This document shows positions 26,452-34,708 of a stretch of DNA of 44,280 nt, one piece after another (position 1 is the first letter of the stretch; every line of letters starts with the position of its first letter). Location: positions 372,751-417,030 of the forward strand of contig NZ_GG694007.1 of assembly GCF_000160695.1 (NCBI RefSeq), written 5' to 3'. The position numbers and the translations under genes are program-made. The DNA is from Centipeda flueggei ATCC 43531. Its GTDB lineage: Bacteria > Bacillota > Negativicutes > Selenomonadales > Selenomonadaceae. Below the pieces are notes generated by a model. The model was not told where the DNA came from, did not search any database, and was given only the letters and a program-made list of their open reading frames with translations.

Positions 26452-28557
26452 TCATGCCTCCTTTGGCGGCGGGAATATCTCCCCATTGCTTGCGATGCCC
26501 ATTAGGAAATCCCGCACACGCGGATAGAAGAAGGCTCTCAGCGCGGGATCGTCAATTTCACGCCCCGCGAGTCCCTCCTCGCCGCGTGGATAGCATGCTG
26601 TGACAGCACGCGCGAGATCCACCGTCCCATTCGGCAGGAGAGCATCTGTTGACTCGAGGTGAAATGTATGCTCTCGCGTGCGTGCACGCAGGCAGTAGGT
26701 ACGCCCAGGGTAGAGCGAGTTGCTGAACGCGATCTCACGTCCGCTGCCGCCAAAGATCTGCGGAAGGACCCCATCCACATGTTCTCCGACAGGGAAATGG
26801 AGAAGATGTGCGAGTGTCGGATAGATGTCCACCGTGCTGGTCATTTCGCTCACCGTGATCCCCGCGGGAACGCCTGCCCCGCGCATCATCCATGCAGTGT
26901 GTGTCATGTCCGGACTGACGATGTAGTGGTGCTTGCTGAATATGGGAACACCATGGTCGGAGTATAGACTGACGAGGTATTCATCCGGTGTGTAGTGCTG
27001 CTCCAGATAGGAAAAGAGTGTGCCGAGCGCCCGGTCGAGATCACGGATGCCCTGGATATAGGCAGCCATGCTCAGTTTCGTGGACTGAAGATAGGGACTG
27101 GGAGAGTTGCTCCTTGCCCCCGACAGACGTTCCTCGAGCGGCAGACGTGCCTGCGTGCTCGCAGTGATCTGAAAGCGCGGATAAGGCCATGGATGCGCAT
27201 CCAATGTGTGCAGGTAGATGAAATGATCGGCGTCGCGCAGCCCCTCCAAATAACGGATGGTTCGTTCCGCAGCCTCGTAGGCGAACAGGTGATAGGGAGC
27301 GATCACAAGCCGGTCAAAGCCACGCGTTGCCCCGTTATAGATACCGCTGCCCTCCCCCATGAGATTCGCCGTGGCATATCCGCATGTACGCATGCGCTCG
27401 GAGAGCGGGATATATTCAGGGTTGAGGAGGACGGCAAGCGTATCGTTGAAGATCTGATTGTGGTGCGGATACATCCCCGTTTCAATGGTCGAGAGAGACG
27501 GATAGGTATACTCCGATGCGGAGAAGTGTTGATCGAAGATCGTTCCCTGCGCGAAGAAGCGGGCCGTATTCGGCATCCATTCGGCAAAGTGAGTACGCAC
27601 GACCTCCCATGAGAGTGCATCGGCGAGGATGTTCAGCACGAGCGGCCGGCGCGTCGAGCTGTGCCCGATTGCGATCGGTGCACCGACGAGAAAATCATGA
27701 TCCGAGGACAGATGGGTGTCTTCGCACAGACGGAAAAAATTCGGTGTTGCGGGCGCAAGAGGCGTGTCCTGATCCACCGATGAGGTCTTTATATGGAGAT
27801 TTTGAAAGGCTGATACGCCGATGATGGGGAGAACGGTCTCTCCTGTGCAGTGAAGCTCGGCGTACCCGGGAGCACGGCTGGCGCGAATGAGTTCATAGGT
27901 GAACCCTCCGCCGACATTGTAGGCAAACCCAGCCGCACCCTGAATCGTCTGCAGCAGCCATGCTTTGTCCCCCTGCTGTTCCTGCTCGGTATATGCAGCA
28001 ACGTAGTAGGGCGGGTGTGAAGCGTGCGGTGCGGGAATGTATTCACCCGCAAAAACGCCTTCGGATGCGCAGAGACCATGTTCCCCATCGCAGCTGATAC
28101 GGCTGAATGCCAGCGGGGCAAATGATGGTGAGCCCATGGCAACGGACAGGCGATCGAGCACCTCGGGGGTCAGCGCACTGCGCGGAATATCCGTCGGGAG
28201 CGTGAGCGGACGGTTCAGCAGCTTCGCCGTGTACGCCTGCATGACAAGCGCATCGGCATAGCGTGCCGTCGCTGTGTACGCACGGCGAAGCACTGCCCAG
28301 ACCGCAGGCTCGACAGAGCGCAGGCGAAAGGCACGTTCCGCGCAGATGACGGCGCTTTCTGCCTCTCCATTTGCGAGAAGATGCTGCGCGGCGAAGATGT
28401 CGGCGTGTGCGGCATCCCCTCCCGCCTCCCGATAGGCGGCGAGCTGCATGAGGAAGTCGTCGTCGCAGGCATCCTGCTCCGCACGTGCGAGGAGATCATA
28501 AAAGAGCGCAGAAGCCTGCTCGTTATTGCGCCAAAATGTGCTGAAATCGTCGCTCAT
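26452..28557 (-). CDS. Alkaline-phosphatase-fold protein S2, subgroup B
   Basis: Second paralogue, 701 residues, the shortest. Core motifs: LVLNILADALSW, TYPSLSTIETGMYPHHN (Thr351), LHTLDAHPWP, LYSDHGVPIF, VDIYPTLAHLLHFP. The metal-site loop reads ADALSW rather than VDGLSW but keeps the Asp. The C-terminus is of the B type (ASNGEIFPPPKEA). The open frame runs on upstream to 29028 inside S1, but the start at 28557 is set by alignment with the other five (MSDDFSTFW) and the AAGGAAAAGAG leader. The middle domain differs strongly from subgroup A, so B members may recognise a different acceptor or donor. Confidence 0.84.
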   Translation of the reverse strand: MSDDFSTFWRNNEQASALFYDLLARAEQDACDDDFLMQLAAYREAGGDAAHADIFAAQHLLANGEAESAVICAERAFRLRSVEPAVWAVLRRAYTATARYADALVMQAYTAKLLNRPLTLPTDIPRSALTPEVLDRLSVAMGSPSFAPLAFSRISCDGEHGLCASEGVFAGEYIPAPHASHPPYYVAAYTEQEQQGDKAWLLQTIQGAAGFAYNVGGGFTYELIRASRAPGYAELHCTGETVLPIIGVSAFQNLHIKTSSVDQDTPLAPATPNFFRLCEDTHLSSDHDFLVGAPIAIGHSSTRRPLVLNILADALSWEVVRTHFAEWMPNTARFFAQGTIFDQHFSASEYTYPSLSTIETGMYPHHNQIFNDTLAVLLNPEYIPLSERMRTCGYATANLMGEGSGIYNGATRGFDRLVIAPYHLFAYEAAERTIRYLEGLRDADHFIYLHTLDAHPWPYPRFQITASTQARLPLEERLSGARSNSPSPYLQSTKLSMAAYIQGIRDLDRALGTLFSYLEQHYTPDEYLVSLYSDHGVPIFSKHHYIVSPDMTHTAWMMRGAGVPAGITVSEMTSTVDIYPTLAHLLHFPVGEHVDGVLPQIFGGSGREIAFSNSLYPGRTYCLRARTREHTFHLESTDALLPNGTVDLARAVTACYPRGEEGLAGREIDDPALRAFFYPRVRDFLMGIASNGEIFPPPKEA

Positions 28558-28573
28558 AATATCTCTTTTCCTT

Positions 28574-30730
28574 TTAGAGCTGTCCGCCGAACCACGTGGG
28601 GCGTGCAGCACGCATCGCGGGCCAGAACTCCCCGTTGTTTGCGATCTCGCGGACGAAGTCACGGGCACGCGGATAGAAGAATTTCCGCAGATCCGCACTA
28701 TCCTCAGCATAGTTCTCATCGAGCTCATGGCCGCGCGGGTAGATCCCCACACGTGCATCGGTGAAATCCACCGTGCCGTCCTCGTCGAGCACTTCACGCG
28801 TCTCCAGACGAAGTACGTGCCCGTGGTTTCGCACGGCGAGCTTATACGTCTGCCCCGGGAACATTGACATGCTGTATGCTGCGTCGCGGACTGTACCCCC
28901 GAAGACGGCGGGAAGACGGCCGTCAATATCGTCATTGACAGGGAATCCGCAGAGGTGCCCCAGGGTCGGATAGATGTCCACCGTACTCGTGAGGTCGTGG
29001 ACGATGCGTCCCTCAGGCACACCTGCACCGCGCATCATCCACGCGGCGCAGGTAGAATTCTCTGAGATGACGTCCACCGCGCCAGTGTTATTGCGGTTGA
29101 AAATGGAAACTCCGTGATCCGAGTATAGATTGACAAGATACTCATCCTCGTTAAAATGCTGCTCCAGATAGGAAAGCAGCTGCCCAAGATTGCGGTCAAC
29201 CTGCCTGATCCGTTCCAGATATTGCTCCTGATGGATGTATAGACTTGGGAGACGCACGGCGGCGGCAGGCGCTTTTTGGTTGAAGATGCGCTCTGCGAGC
29301 GGAATGTGCGTCTCAACCGCCGTGTCAAACTTAAAATCAAGGGCATCGTATGGGTGCGCGTCATTGATGTGCAGGAAGAGAAACAGATCGGCCTCGTCGA
29401 ATGCCGTGAGATGTCGAATGGCCGAGTCCACGGCATTGACGGAGTTCAGTGTCCAGCCGGTGGCGATCAGACGGTCGAAACCGCGCATTACGCCATGGGA
29501 AACACCATGGGTGGAGGCAAGTGGTGCAGCACAGTAGTAGCCCTGTGCCTTCATCTGCTCGGCTATTGTCGTCATGTGGAGCGGGAGCTCATAGCCTGCC
29601 TTCTCGTTGAAGATCTGTGTATGATGCGGATAGTATCCTGTCTCAATGGCGGGATGCGCCGGCAGGGTGTACTCCGAGGTCGAAAAATGTTGGTCGAAGA
29701 TGACTCCGCGTGAAAAGAAACGCATGACGTTCGGCAGATGTGTCGCTGCATAGGAGCGTGCAGCCGCCCAGGACAGGCCATCGACGAAGAGGTTCAGGAC
29801 GAGCTTTCTCCGCTGCGGGTCGTGTCCGAGGCGGATCGGTGTTCCAACGGCATAAGGAGCATCCTCGGAGGCGTGCAGTGTGGCACTCTCACTGAAACGG
29901 AAGAAGCTGAATGCCCATTTACCGAGATAGGCTTCCTTTATTCCGAGGGACTCCGTCGTTACGGAGAGCGGCTGATTGATGACCGTCCCTGCGATGGGGA
30001 GGATCGCCTCCTCCCCTGGAGGGAGCTCGATCTTCGCCGTCCCGCGTACCTCTGTCGCCTTCTGCAGGTCAAAGAGGAAATCGCGGTGTCCGTAGCCGAT
30101 GAACGATTCCTGATGGCGCAGACCCTCCATCAGGCGGCTGTGGTCTGACAGAAACGCATTTTCCGTATAGACGGCACTCCAAAACCGTGCACTGCCGGCG
30201 GGCATAGTGAGCGGGAGTGCCTCACCAAGAAAGACGTCATGGCGGAAACAGAGTGCACCGTTTTCCACATAGGCACGACTTTCCGATGTGGGTGCATACA
30301 GGCTGTGCCCTAGCGCAATGGTGAGACGTCCCAGTCCCTCCTGCAGATTGGACGGTGTCAGGCTCAGTGCAAGTTTCGGTGCTTGGTAAAGCCCGTAGGC
30401 AAGTCCCTGCATATCGATAGAATCCATCTCGCGGTAGAGGGCTTTGTAGGCAACGGCGAGGATCTTCCAGATCTCGTAGTTGAGCGGACGTTTTTCGCGG
30501 GCACGTTCCGCGCAGACCGCCGCATTCTCCGCGTCACCGTGATGGAGGAGATACTTCGCCGCAAAGATATCCGCGCGCTCACTCGTGGGCGCTTCCTCCC
30601 GATACGCGGCGAGCTGCATGAGAAAGGCGTCGTCGTAGGCATCCTGCTCCGACCGTGCGAGGAGATCACAGAAGAGCCCCTGGGCGTGTGCATCGTTGCG
30701 CCAGAATATGCTGAAATCGTCGTCCTGCAT
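28574..30730 (-). CDS. Alkaline-phosphatase-fold protein S1, subgroup A1
   Basis: First gene of the array, 718 residues. Core motifs: LVLNLFVDGLSW, TLPAHPAIETGYYPHHT (Thr355), LHINDAHPYD, LYSDHGVSIF, VDIYPTLGHLCGFP. The N-terminal 110 residues carry the shared TPR-like segment, and its DNA is almost identical to S3, S4 and S6 around KYLLHHGDAENAAVCAERA. It is closest to S3 in the core, but its end (ARPTWFGGQL) matches S4. The gene begins 41 bases after the AEP transaminase stop with a GAAAGGGA ribosome site. No signal peptide, lipobox or membrane helix. Likely a cytoplasmic transferase or hydrolase of phosphonate or phosphate esters; the substrate is not known. Confidence 0.85.
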   Translation of the reverse strand: MQDDDFSIFWRNDAHAQGLFCDLLARSEQDAYDDAFLMQLAAYREEAPTSERADIFAAKYLLHHGDAENAAVCAERAREKRPLNYEIWKILAVAYKALYREMDSIDMQGLAYGLYQAPKLALSLTPSNLQEGLGRLTIALGHSLYAPTSESRAYVENGALCFRHDVFLGEALPLTMPAGSARFWSAVYTENAFLSDHSRLMEGLRHQESFIGYGHRDFLFDLQKATEVRGTAKIELPPGEEAILPIAGTVINQPLSVTTESLGIKEAYLGKWAFSFFRFSESATLHASEDAPYAVGTPIRLGHDPQRRKLVLNLFVDGLSWAAARSYAATHLPNVMRFFSRGVIFDQHFSTSEYTLPAHPAIETGYYPHHTQIFNEKAGYELPLHMTTIAEQMKAQGYYCAAPLASTHGVSHGVMRGFDRLIATGWTLNSVNAVDSAIRHLTAFDEADLFLFLHINDAHPYDALDFKFDTAVETHIPLAERIFNQKAPAAAVRLPSLYIHQEQYLERIRQVDRNLGQLLSYLEQHFNEDEYLVNLYSDHGVSIFNRNNTGAVDVISENSTCAAWMMRGAGVPEGRIVHDLTSTVDIYPTLGHLCGFPVNDDIDGRLPAVFGGTVRDAAYSMSMFPGQTYKLAVRNHGHVLRLETREVLDEDGTVDFTDARVGIYPRGHELDENYAEDSADLRKFFYPRARDFVREIANNGEFWPAMRAARPTWFGGQL

Positions 30731-30771
30731 GGTGGGTCCCTTTCCTCAAAGCCGCGATAGGGCTCCTGTTG

Positions 30772-31866
30772 CTATGCGTTCAGTGCTTCCTCGAATACGC
30801 GGAAGAACGCCGCGATGTCGGGCGCATCGATCGCGCCGAGTGCACACAGGCGGAAGGTCGATGCCGTCTGCATCTTGCCGGGATAGATGGTGTAGCCGCG
30901 TTCGTAGCAGTAGTCGTGCACACGGGTAAAATCAAAGTCCGCCGACGGATAGTTGACGGCGACGACGAGTCCTGACTGGATCGCGCGCGGGATGGTCTCG
31001 GTGAGCCCCAGACGGGCGATTCCCTCGTGGATGGCGTTGATCGTACGCGTATGGCGTGCCCATTTCTTCGCCTCTCCCTCGGCGAAGTATTCGGCGAGGG
31101 CGCGCTTTGCCGCGTATACGGTCTGCACGGGCGGGGTAAAGCGCATTTCGCCCGTCTCCTCGAAGCCCTCGTACTGCATGACGAGGTTCGTATAGTAGGA
31201 GCGCACGGGGTAGTCCTTTGCCGCTGTGAGCAGAGATTTCTTGGCGATGACGAAGGAGAGCCCCGTCATCCCCTGGATACCCTTCTGCGCCGAGGACATG
31301 CAGACGTCGATGTTCATCTCGTCGGCGGAGAAGGGGATCATGGCATAGGTCGAGATGGTATCGGCGATCATGACCGCGCCATGCGCGTGGGCGAGCGCAC
31401 CGATCTCGCGTACGGGGTTCAGGATGCCCGTGCCTGTCTCCTGATGCGTCGTGTAGACGGCGGCGATGTCGGTGTTCTCTGCGAGCGTGCTCTCCACCGC
31501 ATCGAGGTCGGGCAGACCGTCCGCCGGGAAGGTCAGGTTGATGTGCGGCACGGAGTAGGCGCGTGCGACGGCTGCCGCGCGTGCGGAGTAGGCGCCGTTG
31601 TTGATGATGAGGAGTCTTTTCCCCGCGGGGACGAGCGAGCTGACGCACGAATCAATGCAGAGCGTGCCCGACCCACAGAAGAGAACGGCCGCCCAGTCCG
31701 CCGCATCGGCGTGGACGACCTTCAGGAGGTCGGTGCTGAGCTCGCGCATGAGTTGTCCAAATTCACGCTCACGCGGGCAGATGTCGGGGACGATCTGCGC
31801 CATCTTGACGGTGTCCGTCGTGGTCGCAGGTCCCGGGTTGAGGAGGACGTTGCGCTGGATGTTCAT
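30772..31866 (-). CDS. phnW: 2-aminoethylphosphonate:pyruvate transaminase-like enzyme
   Basis: A PLP enzyme of aminotransferase class V, 364 residues. In this context it should work in the biosynthetic direction, converting phosphonoacetaldehyde to 2-aminoethylphosphonate. Features: N-terminal LLNPGPATTTDTVKMA as in PhnW, FCGSGTLCIDSCVSSL for phosphate binding, IADTISTYA with the pyridine-binding Asp169, and MSSAQKGIQGMTG with the Schiff-base Lys195. The amino donor cannot be told. It starts three bases after the methyltransferase stop with GGGAG upstream. Closely related class V enzymes (alanine-glyoxylate type) cannot be excluded by eye, but the PEP mutase and decarboxylase neighbours make this the natural reading. 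Confidence 0.88.
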   Translation of the reverse strand: MNIQRNVLLNPGPATTTDTVKMAQIVPDICPREREFGQLMRELSTDLLKVVHADAADWAAVLFCGSGTLCIDSCVSSLVPAGKRLLIINNGAYSARAAAVARAYSVPHINLTFPADGLPDLDAVESTLAENTDIAAVYTTHQETGTGILNPVREIGALAHAHGAVMIADTISTYAMIPFSADEMNIDVCMSSAQKGIQGMTGLSFVIAKKSLLTAAKDYPVRSYYTNLVMQYEGFEETGEMRFTPPVQTVYAAKRALAEYFAEGEAKKWARHTRTINAIHEGIARLGLTETIPRAIQSGLVVAVNYPSADFDFTRVHDYCYERGYTIYPGKMQTASTFRLCALGAIDAPDIAAFFRVFEEALNA

Positions 31867-31869
31867 GGT

Positions 31870-32577
31870 TTACTCCCGATACATAAAGCAGTGAAAGACG
31901 AACGCGTTGTTCCAGTATCCCTTGAGCTCCATGGAAGGAAATGCGATGCGCAGTCCATGTGCCGATGCGTAGTCGGTAAAGAGGCTGTGTGTGTAGAAGT
32001 GCCGCTGCAGATCCTTATACAGCTCGTCGTAGTTGGGAATATTTGCCCGACGGAAGGCAAGGTAGTCTTCGCGTTTTTCAATGTCGTGCAGCCCCATGAT
32101 GCCGATGGCGCCGCGGCTCTTTTCCCGCATGAGGTCGAGGACATGGACGGCGTAGTCGTCACTGGGGAAATAGGGGAATACGCCGCTGGCAAAGATGGCG
32201 TCGTATTTCTGATCGACGGCGATGGCGTCTGCCTCGCCGGCGTATAACTCTACCGGGGATGAGAGCACCGCACGTGCGGTCTCGATGAGCCCCTCGGCGT
32301 AGTCCGTTCCGCCGACGGTCATCCCATCGCGCTGCATCAGATAGAGGTTTGCACCTGTCCCGCAGCCGACCTCAAAGACGCTGGAATCATTGGTGAGGCA
32401 GAGCAGTTCTTTCGTTTGTGCGTATTCGTCGAGGAAGGCATCCAGTGAGATGCCTTCCCCCATCACGTCGTAACCGTTGAGGCGCTTGAGTTCGAGGAAA
32501 GTGTCCTCCCAGTTCCCCGACAGCTTGCCCGTGCCGGGCTTTCTGCGGTTCCAAATCTCTCTCCATTTGTTGTCCAT
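31870..32577 (-). CDS. SAM-dependent methyltransferase 2 of the phosphonate string
   Basis: Class I (Rossmann) methyltransferase, 235 residues. The SAM loop is VFEVGCGTGANLYLMQ, followed by an acidic strand end (GGTDYAEGLIETA) and AIFASGVFPYFP as motif IV. It is a clear paralogue of the next gene upstream, with the same length and the same N-terminal MDNKW and C-terminal GYWNNAFVFHCFMYR. The two are six bases apart. The likely target is the amino group of AEP or an oxygen of the phosphonate group or glycan acceptor. The placement between the PEP mutase and the AEP transaminase supports a phosphonate target, but the sequence itself does not name one. Confidence 0.8.
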   Translation of the reverse strand: MDNKWREIWNRRKPGTGKLSGNWEDTFLELKRLNGYDVMGEGISLDAFLDEYAQTKELLCLTNDSSVFEVGCGTGANLYLMQRDGMTVGGTDYAEGLIETARAVLSSPVELYAGEADAIAVDQKYDAIFASGVFPYFPSDDYAVHVLDLMREKSRGAIGIMGLHDIEKREDYLAFRRANIPNYDELYKDLQRHFYTHSLFTDYASAHGLRIAFPSMELKGYWNNAFVFHCFMYRE

Positions 32578-32583
32578 GGCGAC

Positions 32584-33291
32584 CTACTTTCGATACAGAA
32601 ATACGTTAAAGACGAACGGTGTATTCCAGTACCCTTCCATCTCGATGGCGGGGTACTCGATCCTGAGGTTGTGCGAACGGGCAAAGTCCGCGAAGAAGCT
32701 GCGGCGGTAGAAGAGCTTGCTGAGTCCTTTGTAGCGCTCGTCATAGTCGGGGATTGCCGCGCGGCGGTAGGCGAGGAAATCCTCTTTCTTCGCTGCGTCG
32801 TGCAGGTCGATGAGGCCAATCGCTCCCGCTGCCTTTTCGAGCATCCGCGTGAGCACGCGCTCCGCGAATGCCTCGTCAGGAAAGTAGGAGAAGACGCTGT
32901 TGGAGAGTGCCGCATCGTAGTTCAGCGTTGTGTCAAAGGCGTCTGCCTCGCCGCACGTGAGCTCCCGTGCCTCGGGAAGCACGCCGCGTGCCGCCTCGAC
33001 GAGAGCTGCAGAGTAGTCCGTGCCGCCGACGGCAATGCCGTCACGCTGCAGGAGATAGAGGTTCGCGCCCGCCCCGCAGCCGACGTCGAAGACACTCATC
33101 CCTGCTGTGAGGTGCAGCAGCTCCTTGATGCGCTGTGCCTGCATGAGGAGAGAATCGAGCGGTATGCCGCCGTCCATGACGTCGAAGCCGTTCATGCGCT
33201 TGAGCTCGAGGAAGATATCCTGCCAGCTGCCCGAGAGGGCAGCTTTGTTTGCGTGCCGTCGGTTCCAAACGTCTTTCCACTTGTTGTCCAT
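32584..33291 (-). CDS. SAM-dependent methyltransferase 1 of the phosphonate string
   Basis: Class I methyltransferase, 235 residues, paralogous to the following gene over its whole length. SAM loop VFDVGCGAGANLYLLQ, then GGTDYSAALVEAARG, and a motif IV equivalent ALSNSVFSYFPDEAF. The C-terminal part (GLIDLHDAAKKEDFLAYRR and YWNTPFVFNVFLYRK) is shared with its twin. This C-terminal half presumably forms the substrate pocket. Two copies could carry out successive methylations or act on different substrates. The gene starts 32 bases after the PEP mutase stop. No export signal, so it acts in the cytoplasm on a small molecule or a nucleotide-activated intermediate. Confidence 0.8.
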   Translation of the reverse strand: MDNKWKDVWNRRHANKAALSGSWQDIFLELKRMNGFDVMDGGIPLDSLLMQAQRIKELLHLTAGMSVFDVGCGAGANLYLLQRDGIAVGGTDYSAALVEAARGVLPEARELTCGEADAFDTTLNYDAALSNSVFSYFPDEAFAERVLTRMLEKAAGAIGLIDLHDAAKKEDFLAYRRAAIPDYDERYKGLSKLFYRRSFFADFARSHNLRIEYPAIEMEGYWNTPFVFNVFLYRK

Positions 33292-33323
33292 GTGACCTTC
33301 CTTCCATACAGATGACGCAGCGC

Positions 33324-34619
33324 TCAGACGACCTCGATCAGTCGGATGATGTCCTTGATCGGCAGGAGCTCCTTGTCGATCTCGTGGGCGCGGTGATGGA
33401 CGAGGATGGAGCGTGCCGCATTCTCCATAGAGGGGAATGCCGCGCGCGTGAGCTGGTTGGCGTAGATGACGATGCGGACGCCATGTGCCGAGAGTTCCGC
33501 CTCCGTGATCGTGTTGTAGGAGGAGGGGACGGCGACGATGGGGACGTCCGGGTGGCTCGCGTGGAAGGCGTCGCAGAACGCGATGACCTCATCGGGTGAT
33601 TTGGCGCGCGAGTGGATCATGATGGCGTCTGCACCCGCCGCGACGTACGCTTCGGCGCGTGCGAGGGCATCCTCCTGCCCCTTTTCGAGGATCAGGCTCT
33701 CGATGCGCGCGATGATCATGAACTCCTCCGTGCGCTGTGCCGATTTGCCTGCCGCGATCTTTTCGGAGAAATTTTCGATCGTGTCCTGCGTCTGCGCGAC
33801 CTCCGTGCCGAAGAGGGAGTTGCGCTTTGCGCCCGTCTTGTCCTCGACGATGACGGCGGAAACGCCGATGCGCTCAAGGGTGCGGACGTTGTAGGCGAAG
33901 TGTTCTGCCGTTCCGCCCGTGTCCATGTCGAGGATGATGGGTTTCGTCGTGACGTCCATGACCTCGTTGATGGTCTGGATGCGGTCGGAGAGGTCGACGA
34001 GCTCGATGTCGGGCTTGCCGCGTGAGGTCGAGTCACAGAGACTGGAGACCCACATGGCGTCGAACTGGTCGAGGCCGCCGTCATTCTCGACGATGGTTTT
34101 CTCCGCGATCAGTCCCGTGAGGCCGTTGTGCACCTCGATGGTCTTGACGATGGGGACAATATCGAGGAGACGGCGCAGACGGCCGCGGCGCGCCTCGGGC
34201 ATAGCGAGCTGCTCGCGCATCTGCCAGTCGATCTTGCGCACCTCGTCATTATAGGTATAGGATGGTTCGATCAGTTTTCCGCCGTAGCGCGCGAGCGCCG
34301 CGAGGACGTTCTTGCGGATGGCGGACTCAGGACCCTGCGCCCAGTTGCTCCCGTGGACGACGTAGTCGGGGCGCAGACGGTCCAGTACTTCGTCGTACAT
34401 GATGTGATCCTGTACGATGACCTCCGCGACCTCGGGCAGCTCGCTGAGCATCGCCATGCGCTCCTCGAGTGTCTTCGTCGGGAAGCGGTTGTAGCGCACC
34501 ATCTCCGCGTCGGAGAGGACGCCGACAGTGACGCGGCCGAGCTCTGCCGCCGCGCGCAGGAGGTTCTTGTGCCCCGCGTGGATGATGTCCGTGCAGAAGC
34601 AGGTGTAGACTTTCTTCAT
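33324..34619 (-). CDS. aepX: Phosphoenolpyruvate mutase with N-terminal nucleotidyltransferase domain
   Basis: PEP mutase rearranges phosphoenolpyruvate to phosphonopyruvate, making the C-P bond that starts nearly all phosphonate pathways. The protein has 431 residues in two parts. Residues 1-135 form a TagD/cytidylyltransferase-like domain with HAGH at 14-17 (the HxGH nucleotide site) and YNRFPTKTLEERM. Residues about 150-431 are the mutase, with SSLCDSTSRGKPD and the diagnostic EDKTGAKRNS at 259-268 (EDKxxxKxNS). The start at 34619 follows GAGGGAAAG. The frame continues upstream to 34712 without support. An 89-base gap with a short CCCCG/CGGGG hairpin separates it from the cytidylyltransferase gene. 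Confidence 0.94.
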   Translation of the reverse strand: MKKVYTCFCTDIIHAGHKNLLRAAAELGRVTVGVLSDAEMVRYNRFPTKTLEERMAMLSELPEVAEVIVQDHIMYDEVLDRLRPDYVVHGSNWAQGPESAIRKNVLAALARYGGKLIEPSYTYNDEVRKIDWQMREQLAMPEARRGRLRRLLDIVPIVKTIEVHNGLTGLIAEKTIVENDGGLDQFDAMWVSSLCDSTSRGKPDIELVDLSDRIQTINEVMDVTTKPIILDMDTGGTAEHFAYNVRTLERIGVSAVIVEDKTGAKRNSLFGTEVAQTQDTIENFSEKIAAGKSAQRTEEFMIIARIESLILEKGQEDALARAEAYVAAGADAIMIHSRAKSPDEVIAFCDAFHASHPDVPIVAVPSSYNTITEAELSAHGVRIVIYANQLTRAAFPSMENAARSILVHHRAHEIDKELLPIKDIIRLIEVV

Positions 34620-34708
34620 ATCTTTCCCTCTATTCCCTGATTTCGTTGGAGGAGTGTTTATGTGTGATCTGACGAGGCGTTTGCGTCGGACGTCCCCGCA
34701 GACGGGGC

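Noticed and set aside
28558-29028. An N-terminal extension of S2 into S1
   Set aside because: The open frame exists, but all paralogues begin MxDDF at the chosen start with a ribosome site just upstream.
17802-30730. Reading the six array proteins as true sulfatases
   Set aside because: The formylglycine Cys-x-Pro-x-Arg signature is absent in all six; Thr occupies the Cys position.
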